Positions 27,716-35,867 of a DNA stretch of 64,000 bases are shown here, in pieces (position 1 is the stretch's first letter; every line of letters starts with the position of its first letter). This DNA comes from Nitrobacter hamburgensis X14. Its GTDB lineage: Bacteria; Pseudomonadota; Alphaproteobacteria; Rhizobiales; Xanthobacteraceae. Where the stretch lies: contig NC_007964.1 of NCBI RefSeq assembly GCF_000013885.1, positions 558,001 through 622,000 on the forward strand. The letters are read 5' to 3'. Under the pieces are notes generated by a model. It had not been told where the DNA came from. It made no database searches and saw nothing but the letters and a program-made list of their open reading frames with translations. The translations under genes were made by a program, and so were the position numbers.

Positions 27716-27768
27716 GCGCGTGATCTGATCCGAAAACCGGTTTCCACTTTTCAGGATCAGGCGCTTTA
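27716..27768. repeat. GATCC...GGATC palindrome (related repeat, type B)
   Basis: GCGCGTGATCTGATCCGAAA, ACCGGTTTCCACTTTTCAGG and ATCAGGCGCTTTA: the type-B palindrome also seen at 53619, 56924 and 61575. It fills most of the ohr-atpD gap, and its edge supplies the TAA stop of the ohr-like gene. Confidence 0.82.
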
Positions 27769-28170
27769 GACGGCGGTCAATTTGACGGGTACATTACCCT
27801 TGGTCGCCTTGGAATAAGGACAGATGGTGTGAGCATCTTCGATCAGCGCTTGCAGCTTGGCCTTGTCGGCACCGGGCAGCGCGACCTTCAATTCGGCAGC
27901 GAGCGAGAATGCGCCGTCATTGATATTAAGCGTGACTTCGCAGGTCACCTTGGCGGCCTGCCCGTCGAGGCCGTGCTTTTTCGCGAGAACGAGAATGGCC
28001 TGTCCGAAGCAGGAGGACCAGCCAAGCGCGAACAACTGCTCCGGATTGTGGCCGTCTCCGGCCCCGCCGAGATCCTTCGGAAGCGCCATCGCCAATGCCA
28101 GCCCACCGCCGTCGAGGACGGCGCGGCCGTTGCGGCCGCCGCTCGTTGTCGCCTTCGTGACGTAAGCCAT
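27766..28170 (-). CDS. ohr: Ohr/OsmC-family organic hydroperoxide resistance protein
   Basis: 134 residues. Ohr-subfamily signature: reactive Cys in LGWSSCFGQAIL (about 54) and resolving Cys in HTICPYSKATKGN (about 118-121), plus the GxxPExLFA region (NPEQLFALGW). These thiol peroxidases reduce organic and lipid hydroperoxides using lipoylated proteins. AGGAG precedes the ATG, and only 14 bases separate it from the atpG stop, so it is probably translated from the ATP synthase message. A location between atpG and atpD is not the usual alphaproteobacterial arrangement. Confidence 0.92.
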   Translation of the reverse strand: MAYVTKATTSGGRNGRAVLDGGGLALAMALPKDLGGAGDGHNPEQLFALGWSSCFGQAILVLAKKHGLDGQAAKVTCEVTLNINDGAFSLAAELKVALPGADKAKLQALIEDAHTICPYSKATKGNVPVKLTAV

Positions 28171-28184
28171 GAACGCTCCTGCTG

Positions 28185-29063
28185 TTAGATGGCCTCGGCG
28201 CCGGAGATGATCTCGATCAACTCCTTCGTGATCATCGCCTGGCGGGTCCGGTTGTAAACCAGCGTCTGCTTGCGGATCATGTCGCCCGCGTTACGCGTTG
28301 CGTTGTCCATGGCGCTCATCTGCGCGCCGTAGAACGACGCGTTGTTTTCCAGAAGGGCGCGGAAAATCTGTACCGCAAGGTTGCGCGGAAGCAGCCGGGT
28401 GAGGATTTCATCCTCCTCCGGCTCGTATTCGTAGAACGGCGCAGGACCGGCATTCGCGGCCGGCGCTTCCACCTCAAGCGGGATGATCTGCTGTGCGGTT
28501 GGAACCTGCGCGATGACGGACTTGAAGCGCGAATAGAACAGCGTGCAGACATCGAATTCGCCGGCGTTGAACCGCGCGATGACCTTCTTGGCGATGGCTT
28601 CGGCATTGACGAAACCGAGCTGGCGCACGGAGCGCAGCTCGACGTTCTCGACGATCTGCTTTTCGAAAGTGCGGCGCAGCTGTTCGTATCCCTTGCGCCC
28701 GACGCAGAAGAACTTGACGTCCTTGCCCTGATTCATCAGCGCCAGTGCGCGCTCGCGGGCGAGCCGCACGATCGAGGAGTTGAAGGCGCCGGACAGGCCG
28801 CGCTCGCCGGTGCAGACCAGCAGCAAATGCACCTGGTCCTTGCCGGTGCCGCCGAGCAATACCGGCGCACCGGGCGAACCCGCGGCAGCGCTGGCGATGT
28901 TCGAGATCACCTGATCCATTTTCTCTGCGTAGGGACGCGCGGCTTCGGCGGCGCTCTGCGCACGGCGCAATTTCGACGCCGCGACCATCTGCATGGCCTT
29001 GGTGATCTTCTGCGTCGCCTTGGTCGAGGCGATGCGGACGCGCATGTCTTTAAGACTGGCCAT
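28185..29063 (-). CDS. atpG: ATP synthase F1 gamma subunit
   Basis: 292 residues. N-terminal MASLKDMRVRIASTKATQKI and the C-terminal NATRNAGDMIRKQTLVYNRT / RQAMITKELIEIISGAEAI helices are the two antiparallel shaft helices. ERGLSGAFNSSIVR is the conserved nucleotide-like fold region. It rotates inside the alpha-beta ring. It lies about 150 bases downstream of atpA across a GC-rich palindromic repeat and is followed tightly by the ohr-like gene. Confidence 0.97.
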   Translation of the reverse strand: MASLKDMRVRIASTKATQKITKAMQMVAASKLRRAQSAAEAARPYAEKMDQVISNIASAAAGSPGAPVLLGGTGKDQVHLLLVCTGERGLSGAFNSSIVRLARERALALMNQGKDVKFFCVGRKGYEQLRRTFEKQIVENVELRSVRQLGFVNAEAIAKKVIARFNAGEFDVCTLFYSRFKSVIAQVPTAQQIIPLEVEAPAANAGPAPFYEYEPEEDEILTRLLPRNLAVQIFRALLENNASFYGAQMSAMDNATRNAGDMIRKQTLVYNRTRQAMITKELIEIISGAEAI

Positions 29064-29093
29064 CGGTAACTCTGTCTATCCTCTTGCTCGGCC

Positions 29094-29209
29094 TTTTCCC
29101 TCTCCCGCGTGCGGGGGAGGGTTAGGGAGGAGGTCAGACGCGATTTGTATCGCCGCCCCCACCCGACCAGCTGCACCGGTCGACCTCCCCCGCAAGCGGG
29201 AGAGGTGAA
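29094..29209. repeat. CTCTCCCGC...GCGGGGGAGG palindromic repeat between atpA and atpG
   Basis: Two palindromes about 60 bases apart: CTCTCCCGCGTGCGGGGGAG (29100-29119) and CTCCCCCGCAAGCGGGAGAG (29186-29205). The outer arms are also roughly complementary. The same type of palindrome recurs at 59401-59430 and inside the DNA ligase gene at 55103-55135. Confidence 0.8.
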
Positions 29210-29215
29210 GAAAGA

Positions 29216-30748
29216 TCAAACGAACGTCTTGGCGTAACCGTCGACCGCGCTTCTCAGCTTGGCCGCAGTGTCGTCGCTGAGATCGCGGCTTTCACGGATG
29301 GTGTTGAGAATCTCGACGTTCTTGCCGCGCAGCAGCGACAGCAGGCCGTCCTCGAAGGCGCGCACCTTGCCGAGGGGGAGCTTATCGAGATAGCCGTTGG
29401 TGCCGGCCCAGATCACGCAGACCTGCTCTTCCATCTTGAGCGGCGAGAACTGCGGCTGCTTCAGGAGTTCGGTCAGGCGCGAACCGCGATTCAGCAGGCG
29501 CTGGGTCGAGGCATCGAGATCGGAGCCGAACTGTGCGAACGCCGCCATTTCGCGGTACTGCGCGAGTTCGCCCTTGATCTTGCCGGCGACCTTCTTCATC
29601 GCCTTGGTCTGCGCCGACGAGCCGACGCGCGACACCGACAGACCGACGTTCACCGCCGGACGGATGCCCTGGAAGAACAGGTCGGTCTCGAGGAAGATCT
29701 GGCCGTCCGTGATCGAAATAACGTTGGTCGGAATGTAGGCCGACACGTCGTTGGCCTGGGTTTCGATGACCGGCAGCGCCGTCAGGGACCCGTTGCCGTG
29801 ATCGTCATTAAGCTTGGCGGCGCGCTCCAGCAGGCGCGAATGAAGATAGAACACGTCGCCGGGATAGGCTTCGCGGCCTGGCGGGCGGCGCAGCAGCAGC
29901 GACATCTGGCGGTAGGCGACGGCCTGTTTCGACAGGTCGTCATAGATAATGACGGCGTGCATGCCGTTGTCGCGGAAATACTCGCCCATGGTGCAGCCGG
30001 TGAACGGCGCGATGTACTGCATCGGCGCCGGATCGGACGCAGTCGCGGCAACGATGATGGAATATTCGAGCGCGCCCTGCTCCTCGAGCACCTTGACGAA
30101 CTGGGCAACGGTCGAGCGCTTCTGTCCGATAGCGACGTAGACGCAATAAAGTTTCTGGCCCTCGGGCGCGCCGGCGACGTTCAGCGGCTTCTGATTGAGA
30201 ATGGTGTCGAGCGCGATCGCGGTCTTGCCGGTCTGGCGGTCGCCGATGATCAATTCGCGCTGGCCGCGGCCGACCGGGATCAGGGCGTCGATCGACTTGA
30301 GGCCCGTCGCCATCGGCTCGTTGACCGACTTGCGCGGAATGATGCCGGGCGCCTTGACGTCGACGCGCTTGCGTTCAGTCGCCTGGATCGGACCCTTGCC
30401 GTCGATCGGGTTGCCGAGCGCATCGACGACGCGGCCGAGCAGGCCCTTGCCGACCGGCGCATCGACGATGGCGCGGGTGCGCTTGACGGTCTGGCCTTCC
30501 TTGATCTCGCGGTCGGCGCCGAAAATCACGATACCGACGTTGTCGGTTTCGAGGTTCAGCGCCATGCCGCGCGTCCCGTTTTCGAATTCGACCATCTCGC
30601 CGGCCTGGATGTTGTCGAGGCCATAGACGCGGGCAATGCCGTCGCCGACGGACAGCACCTGTCCGACTTCGGAAACCTCGGCCTCCTGGCCGAAATTCTT
30701 GATCTGGTCCTTCAGGATCGCGGAAATTTCCGCGGCGCGGATGTCCAT
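29216..30748 (-). CDS. atpA: ATP synthase F1 alpha subunit
   Basis: 510 residues. N-terminal barrel, then GLKSIDALIPVGRGQRELIIG (shortened: SIDALIPVGRGQRE), P-loop GDRQTGKTAIALD (about 170-182), ALEYSIIVAATASDPAPMQY, RQMSLLLRRPPGREAYPGDVF (RRPPGREAYPGDVF core) and the arginine finger in GLSVSRVGS. It is a non-catalytic nucleotide-binding subunit. Its ATG shares one base with the TGA of atpH (TGATG), showing tight coupling. Confidence 0.98.
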   Translation of the reverse strand: MDIRAAEISAILKDQIKNFGQEAEVSEVGQVLSVGDGIARVYGLDNIQAGEMVEFENGTRGMALNLETDNVGIVIFGADREIKEGQTVKRTRAIVDAPVGKGLLGRVVDALGNPIDGKGPIQATERKRVDVKAPGIIPRKSVNEPMATGLKSIDALIPVGRGQRELIIGDRQTGKTAIALDTILNQKPLNVAGAPEGQKLYCVYVAIGQKRSTVAQFVKVLEEQGALEYSIIVAATASDPAPMQYIAPFTGCTMGEYFRDNGMHAVIIYDDLSKQAVAYRQMSLLLRRPPGREAYPGDVFYLHSRLLERAAKLNDDHGNGSLTALPVIETQANDVSAYIPTNVISITDGQIFLETDLFFQGIRPAVNVGLSVSRVGSSAQTKAMKKVAGKIKGELAQYREMAAFAQFGSDLDASTQRLLNRGSRLTELLKQPQFSPLKMEEQVCVIWAGTNGYLDKLPLGKVRAFEDGLLSLLRGKNVEILNTIRESRDLSDDTAAKLRSAVDGYAKTFV

Positions 30749-31308
30749 CAGCCTGCCTCTTTCATCGCGTGCTTGATCGAATTGAGTTTGGTGCGGAGCG
30801 AACTGTCCACCATGCGGCTGCCGAGCTTGACGACAAGCCCGCCGATGATGGACGGATCGACCTTCACGTTGAGCGTGATGTCCTTGCCCGTCACTGATTT
30901 CAGCGCGGTCGTCAGCGCGTCCAGATTCTTCTTATTGAGCGTTTCGGCGACGGTGACCTCCGCCGTGACCTCGCCCTTGAACCTCGCGACGAGCGCGCGG
31001 AATGCCCGGATCACCTCAGTGACCGCAAACAGCCGGCGGTTGGCGGTCAGGACTTTCAGGAATTTCGCGGTCGTGCCGCCGAACCCGGCCTTGTCGAGCA
31101 CGGCGGCGAGCGCCTTGGCCTGCGTATCGGCGCTGAAAACCGGGCTGCGCACCAGGCGGGCCAGTTCAGGGCTGTCCGCCAGCATGGCATCGAACCTGTC
31201 GAGGTCGGCCTTGACGGCGTCGATCGATTTGTCTTCGCGGGCCAGTTCGAACAGGGCCGTCGCATAACGGCCGGACACACCAGAAACCGAGGAATCTACA
31301 GCAGCCAC
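30748..31308 (-). CDS. atpH: ATP synthase F1 delta subunit
   Basis: 186 residues from GTG 31308, where the alphaproteobacterial N-terminus VAAVDSSVSGVSGRYATALF starts; GAAGAG lies about 8 bases upstream. An ATG 29 codons upstream gives an implausible basic/Trp-rich extension. The N-terminal helical bundle ends near 110, and the C-terminal part has VDPSIIGGLVVKLGSRMVDSS, the OSCP/delta signature. It is part of the peripheral stalk. It is the first gene of the cluster; a CCGACAC-AAAGC-GTGTCGG hairpin (31415-31433) lies in its presumed leader. Confidence 0.95.
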   Translation of the reverse strand: MAAVDSSVSGVSGRYATALFELAREDKSIDAVKADLDRFDAMLADSPELARLVRSPVFSADTQAKALAAVLDKAGFGGTTAKFLKVLTANRRLFAVTEVIRAFRALVARFKGEVTAEVTVAETLNKKNLDALTTALKSVTGKDITLNVKVDPSIIGGLVVKLGSRMVDSSLRTKLNSIKHAMKEAG

Positions 31309-31952
31309 CTGAGCGCTCTTCAAGCTGTCAAACTCGCAAGGGAAAAGCCGTCGCCAAACAAGCGGCGCCAAAGCGGCCAAGTCCTTGGAATTCAAGAGGG
31401 ACTTCGATTTCCGACCGACACAAAGCGTGTCGGCAGCGTTAAAATCGCGGCTTTGCTAACATAGCGCGCGCGCAGGTGCAACATGACGACAGCGTGCGGC
31501 GATGCCTTGTCGCAGGGCCGGAATTCACCAGGCTGGAAATTCAGCCGAACGATTGGAGCGCGCGAGGGCGCGTTTCAGCCGCGCAGTAATTCAGGCGGGC
31601 ATACAGGCGTCTGAAGAAGCGCAAGTTAGTCCTGTGCCGCAACGGTTTTCTCTTCGGCGTCGGATCGGCCTGGTGTCGAAACGCGCTGTAATACTTGCTG
31701 AATGATTACCGATGCCGTGACATGGCTTTCTTTTACAGTACAGACAAATATATTGTGGTGCATTCCCTATTAAAATAAGTATTTGTGCCATTAGTTGGCC
31801 GTTCCGTGCCGATCAAAAGATATTTCAGCCGAGTCATGAAGCAGTTTCCTGCCAATTTTACGCCTTAGTTGGAGGTTTAACGCTGCGGCGACTCAATGGT
31901 TAGGGGTTTCACTTGTCGCAGGAGCGGCAATACTTTTAAGGGGTCTTTCAAT
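31309..31952. other. Divergent intergenic region between atpH and rlpA
   Basis: 644 bases. The atpH side is GC-rich and holds the CCGACAC/GTGTCGG hairpin at 31415-31433. Bases about 31680-31870 are clearly AT-richer. A 67-codon frame at 31502-31705 has no family features. The promoters of both genes must lie here. Confidence 0.5.
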
Positions 31953-32462
31953 ATGTTGCACTCGCAAAAATCGACGTTGGGGTTTTTAATCCGGCCGCGT
32001 ACGGTGGCCGCCGTGATCGCCGCAACCGTTTTGATTGCGGGGAGCGTGACCGAGGCATCGGCCCGCTCGCGCAACCATCATCGGCATCATCACGACCGGG
32101 CACATCATGCCGCGAGCCACGGCACAGCGGGGTCGTCCTGGCTGAACGCCAACGCGTCCGTTGGGCGTTCCGCCGGTGCGGGCCGCTCGTTCTCCGGCGT
32201 GGCCTCCTATTACGGCAGTGAATCCGGCAGCCGCACCGCGTCCGGCCAGCGCTTCAACCAGAACGCCATGACCGCCGCCCATCGCAGTCTACCGTTCGGG
32301 ACCAAACTGAGGGTCACCCATGGCAGCCGCAGTGTGGTCGTCACCATCAATGATCGCGGCCCGTTCATCCGCGGCCGCGTGCTGGATCTTTCGAAAGGTG
32401 CCGCCCGCGCGATCGGGTTGACCGGCCGCGGCGTCGGCCGCGTGGTCGCCGAGGTGATGTAG
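31953..32462 (+). CDS. rlpA: RlpA-family septal/peptidoglycan-associated protein
   Basis: 169 residues from ATG 31953 (AAGGGG upstream); the frame is open 19 codons further. A signal peptide (about 12-37, ending ASA) is followed by a His-rich stretch RNHHRHHHDRAHHAASHG (about 39-56) and a double-psi beta-barrel: GVASYYGSESGSRTASGQRF, NAMTAAHRSLPFGTKLRVTH and TINDRGPFIRGRVLDLS. RlpA enzymes cleave naked glycan strands at septa. No SPOR domain is present, so this is a short form. The His-rich segment suggests metal binding, which is inference. Confidence 0.9.
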   Translation: MLHSQKSTLGFLIRPRTVAAVIAATVLIAGSVTEASARSRNHHRHHHDRAHHAASHGTAGSSWLNANASVGRSAGAGRSFSGVASYYGSESGSRTASGQRFNQNAMTAAHRSLPFGTKLRVTHGSRSVVVTINDRGPFIRGRVLDLSKGAARAIGLTGRGVGRVVAEVM

Positions 32463-32562
32463 GCGCCGCCGCGTCAAGGCGTTTTCCAGCGAAGCGGGCG
32501 CCAGGGTCGGGTAAGGCCCGTGATCGCCCGCTCACGGCGGCGTCCGAAATGGCGGAGCAGCC

Positions 32563-34779
32563 TCAGAGAAAGCTCTGGGGATCGACGTCGATCTCCAGCT
32601 TGAGATTGCCTTTGGTCTTCGGTCCTGCAGCGAGCCATTCGCGCAAATAGCCGGACAGATCGACGCCGCGCGCCGACTTCACCAGCAACCGGAAACGATA
32701 GCGGCCCTTGATCACAGCGAGCGGTGCCTCGGCCGGCCCGAGCACCTGAATGCGCTCGTCGATCGGCGCGATCGCCGCCAAGCGGCGGGCAAAACTCTCC
32801 GCGGTCGGGCGGTCGCCTGCGGAAATAATCAGGCTCGCCAGCCGGCCGAACGGCGGATAGCCCGAGCGCTCCCGCGCCTCGATCTCGCTGGCGTAGAACG
32901 CCTCGCGGTCGCTTGCGACCAGTGCCCTCATCACCGGATGTTCGGGCTGATGGGTTTGCAGATAGCCGACGCCGTGGCCCTGCTCGCGGCCGGTGCGGCC
33001 GATCACCTGGTTGAGCAGTTGGAAGGTCCGCTCCGCAGCGCGGGGATCGCCGTTGCCAAGGCCGAGGTCGGCGTCGATGACGCCGACAAGGTTGAGACGC
33101 GGAAAGTGATGGCCCTTGGCCACCAGTTGCGTGCCGATGATGATATCGACGCGGCCCTCCGCGATATCGTTCAGTTCCGAGCGCATGGTTTCGATCGAGG
33201 TCACCAGATCGCTCGACAGCACGAGGGTGCGGGCATCGGGAAAAAGCGCGGCAGCTTCTTCCTGCAAGCGCTCGACGCCGGGGCCGACCGCCACCAGCGT
33301 TTCTTCCGCCGCGCAATGCGGACATTGATGCGGGCGCGGCATCGAGAAGCCGCAGTGGTGGCATACCAGCCGCTGACGGAAGCGGTGATCGACCAGCCAC
33401 GCATCGCAGATGGTGCAGGCGAAGCGATGCCCGCAGGCCCGGCACAAGGTCAGCGGCGCGTAGCCGCGACGGTTGAGAAACAGCAGCGCCTGCTCCCGCC
33501 GTTCGATAGCGGCGCGGACTTCCCCGGCGAGACGCGGAGAAATGAAGCGGCCGCGCGGCGGTCCCTCGCGGCGCAGATCGATCACCTCGATCTGCGGCAT
33601 GTGCTGACCGCCGAACCGGGACGTCAGCGCGACGCGCTGGTAGCGTCCCTTGCGCGCATTGACCTCGCTCTCCACCGATGGGGTCGCCGACGCCAGCACG
33701 ATCGGGATTTTCGCGATATGCGCGCGCACCACGGCCATGTCGCGGGCGTGATAGTGTGTGCCCTCGTCCTGTTTGTAAGCCTGGTCGTGCTCCTCATCGA
33801 CAATGATCAGTCCGAGATCGGCGTAAGGAAGGAACAGCGCCGAGCGTGCGCCGACCACGACCTGCCCCTCGCCTGCCGCGATCGCGGCCCAGTTGCGCGC
33901 GCGGGTGCGCGGCGTCAGTTCGGAATGCCACTCCAGCGGCCGCTCGCCGAAGCGGGCGGCGAAGCGGTCGCGGAACTGCCCGGTCAGCACGATCTCCGGC
34001 ATCAGGATCAGCGCCTGCTTGCCGCGGCGGATGGTTTCTGCGACCGCCTCAAAATAGACCTCGGTCTTGCCCGAGCCGGTGACGCCGTCGAGCAACGCGA
34101 CGTGGAACGTGCCGTTCGACGCCAGCGCGCGCATGGCGTCCACGGCGGTCCGCTGTGATCGGGAAAAATCCGGCACGGCGAAATCCGGATCGGGCGGCGG
34201 TGGCGGCGGTGGACGCGGCATCGGCTCGACCGTCAACGTCCTCTCGTCGACGAGGCCGTCGACCACGCCGGCACTGACGCCGGCTTCTTTCGCCGCATCG
34301 GATTTTCCGTGCAGCAGACCATCGGACAACACCGCGATCAGCCGCTGTCGCGCCGGGGTCATGCGCTGCGGCGGCGCGCCGGTCAGCCGCACACCCGGCC
34401 GCACCCGCTCCGGTCCGAGTTGCTCGCCCATTCGCAGGCTCATGCGCATCACCATGCCGCGCGCCGACAGCGTGTAGTTGGCGACCCAGTCGACCAGCGT
34501 ACGCAGTTCATCCTTAAGCGGCGGCAGGTCGAGCTTTTCGCCGATGTCTTTCAAGCGGTTGTGCAGGCGCGGATCGGGCGCCGGGTTCTCGGCCCAGACC
34601 ACGGCGATCACCTCGCGGGGTCCGAGCGGTACTGTCACGAGGTCGCCGGGCGCAACCTCCATGCCGCGCGGCACGCGATAGGAATAGGCCTGATCGATCG
34701 CAACGGGAACCAGCACATCTACGACGCGTGTCGTCGATGACGGTGTTGAAGACGTGCCGTTGCGCGAAAAATGATCCAT
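32563..34779 (-). CDS. priA: Primosomal replication-restart helicase PriA
   Basis: 738 residues from ATG 34779; the longer frame upstream runs into the xerC start region. N-terminal DNA-binding domain (VVDVLVPVAIDQAYSYRVP), helicase motif I DGVTGSGKTEVYF (about 230-242), motif II VDEEHD, a Cys-rich zinc domain (CRACGHRFACTICD, then CHHCGFSMPRPHQCPHC, about 460-510) and helicase C-terminal motifs with GTQLVAKGHHFP and QVIGRTGREQGHG. It reloads the replicative helicase at stalled forks. It diverges from xerC across about 90 bases. Confidence 0.97.
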   Translation of the reverse strand: MDHFSRNGTSSTPSSTTRVVDVLVPVAIDQAYSYRVPRGMEVAPGDLVTVPLGPREVIAVVWAENPAPDPRLHNRLKDIGEKLDLPPLKDELRTLVDWVANYTLSARGMVMRMSLRMGEQLGPERVRPGVRLTGAPPQRMTPARQRLIAVLSDGLLHGKSDAAKEAGVSAGVVDGLVDERTLTVEPMPRPPPPPPPDPDFAVPDFSRSQRTAVDAMRALASNGTFHVALLDGVTGSGKTEVYFEAVAETIRRGKQALILMPEIVLTGQFRDRFAARFGERPLEWHSELTPRTRARNWAAIAAGEGQVVVGARSALFLPYADLGLIIVDEEHDQAYKQDEGTHYHARDMAVVRAHIAKIPIVLASATPSVESEVNARKGRYQRVALTSRFGGQHMPQIEVIDLRREGPPRGRFISPRLAGEVRAAIERREQALLFLNRRGYAPLTLCRACGHRFACTICDAWLVDHRFRQRLVCHHCGFSMPRPHQCPHCAAEETLVAVGPGVERLQEEAAALFPDARTLVLSSDLVTSIETMRSELNDIAEGRVDIIIGTQLVAKGHHFPRLNLVGVIDADLGLGNGDPRAAERTFQLLNQVIGRTGREQGHGVGYLQTHQPEHPVMRALVASDREAFYASEIEARERSGYPPFGRLASLIISAGDRPTAESFARRLAAIAPIDERIQVLGPAEAPLAVIKGRYRFRLLVKSARGVDLSGYLREWLAAGPKTKGNLKLEIDVDPQSFL

Positions 34780-34867
34780 CCGGAGAATTCGGGCTCGAGT
34801 GGGAGTCGCCGTCGTAAAGTTAGCAAACGATAAACGAAAGCGGCGCGATATAATCGCCGGAATCGTC

Positions 34868-35851
34868 ATGACGGTACGAAACATGGTCAAGCCCGCCCCG
34901 CAGCCGCTTCCCGATCTCGCCTGCGCGGCCCCGGATCTGGGGCAGCAAATGGTACGATGGCTGTCGCATCTGCGCGCCGAGCGCCGGCTGTCGCCCAAGA
35001 CGTGCGAGGCCTATGCGCGGGACGCCCGGCAGTGCCTGATGTTTCTCAGCCAGCACTGGGGCGAGTTGGTGACGCTGAAACGCTTCGCCGCGCTTGAGGC
35101 GAGCGATGTCAGGGCCTTCATGGCCGCGCGCCGCGCCGATGATATCGGTGGCCGGTCGTTGATGCGGGCGCTGGCGGGCCTGCGCTCGTTCGCGCGATTT
35201 CTGGAACGGGAAGGGCTCGGCAAGGTCGGCGCACTTAGCGCGATCCGCGCGCCGAAGGTCGGCAAGAGCCTGCCGAAACCGATCCAGATGAGCGCGGCGA
35301 AGCGGTTCGCCGATGCATCCGAGCGGGCCGGCGAGGATCGCGAGCCATGGATCTGGGCGCGCGATGCGGCGGTGATGGCGCTCTTGTACGGGTCGGGCCT
35401 GCGCATTTCCGAAGCGCTCGGGCTGAAGCGGCGCGACGTGCCGCAGCCCGGCGCGGGCGACGTTCTGGTCGTCACCGGTAAGGGCAACAAGACGCGGATG
35501 GTGCCGGTGCTGCAGAATGTGCTGGCGCTGGTCCATGAGTATGTGGCGGTGTGTCCGCATTCACTGCCGCCGGAGGGGCCGATCTTCGTCGGCGCGCGGG
35601 GTGGACCGCTCAGCCCGCGTATCATCCAGCTTACCATGGCGCGGATGCGCGGCGCGCTCGGCCTGCCCGACAGTGCGACGCCGCACGCGTTGCGCCATTC
35701 ATTTGCGACGCATCTCTTGAGCCGCGGCGGCGACCTGCGCGCGATCCAGGAACTGCTCGGCCACGCCTCGCTCTCGACCACCCAGATCTACACCGGCATC
35801 GACAGCGAGCGGCTGTTAGAAGTCTATAAGACTGCGCATCCGCGCGCCTGA
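34868..35851 (+). CDS. xerC: Tyrosine recombinase XerC
   Basis: 327 residues from ATG 34868 (ATG 34883 also possible). A SAM-like N-terminal core-binding domain (MVRWLSHLRAERRLSPKTCEAY region) is followed by the catalytic domain with Arg in YGSGLRISEALGL, HALRHSFATHLL (HxxR), LGHASLSTTQIYT (His and the nucleophilic Tyr). It resolves chromosome dimers at dif with XerD. Adjacency to priA is conserved in the order, and no att site or phage gene is nearby, so this is the housekeeping recombinase. Confidence 0.93.
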   Translation: MTVRNMVKPAPQPLPDLACAAPDLGQQMVRWLSHLRAERRLSPKTCEAYARDARQCLMFLSQHWGELVTLKRFAALEASDVRAFMAARRADDIGGRSLMRALAGLRSFARFLEREGLGKVGALSAIRAPKVGKSLPKPIQMSAAKRFADASERAGEDREPWIWARDAAVMALLYGSGLRISEALGLKRRDVPQPGAGDVLVVTGKGNKTRMVPVLQNVLALVHEYVAVCPHSLPPEGPIFVGARGGPLSPRIIQLTMARMRGALGLPDSATPHALRHSFATHLLSRGGDLRAIQELLGHASLSTTQIYTGIDSERLLEVYKTAHPRA

Positions 35852-35867
35852 TGGCGGACCCGCAGCA

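Noticed and set aside
29798..31267. 489-codon open frame on the plus strand
   Set aside because: Antisense to atpA and atpH, which are certain.
31502..31705. 67-codon frame upstream of rlpA
   Set aside because: No ribosome-binding site, no family pattern, and it lies in the divergent promoter region.
34868..35851. Tyrosine recombinase as a phage or island integrase
   Set aside because: Sequence and its place beside priA fit housekeeping XerC; there are no phage genes, tRNA target or att repeats nearby.
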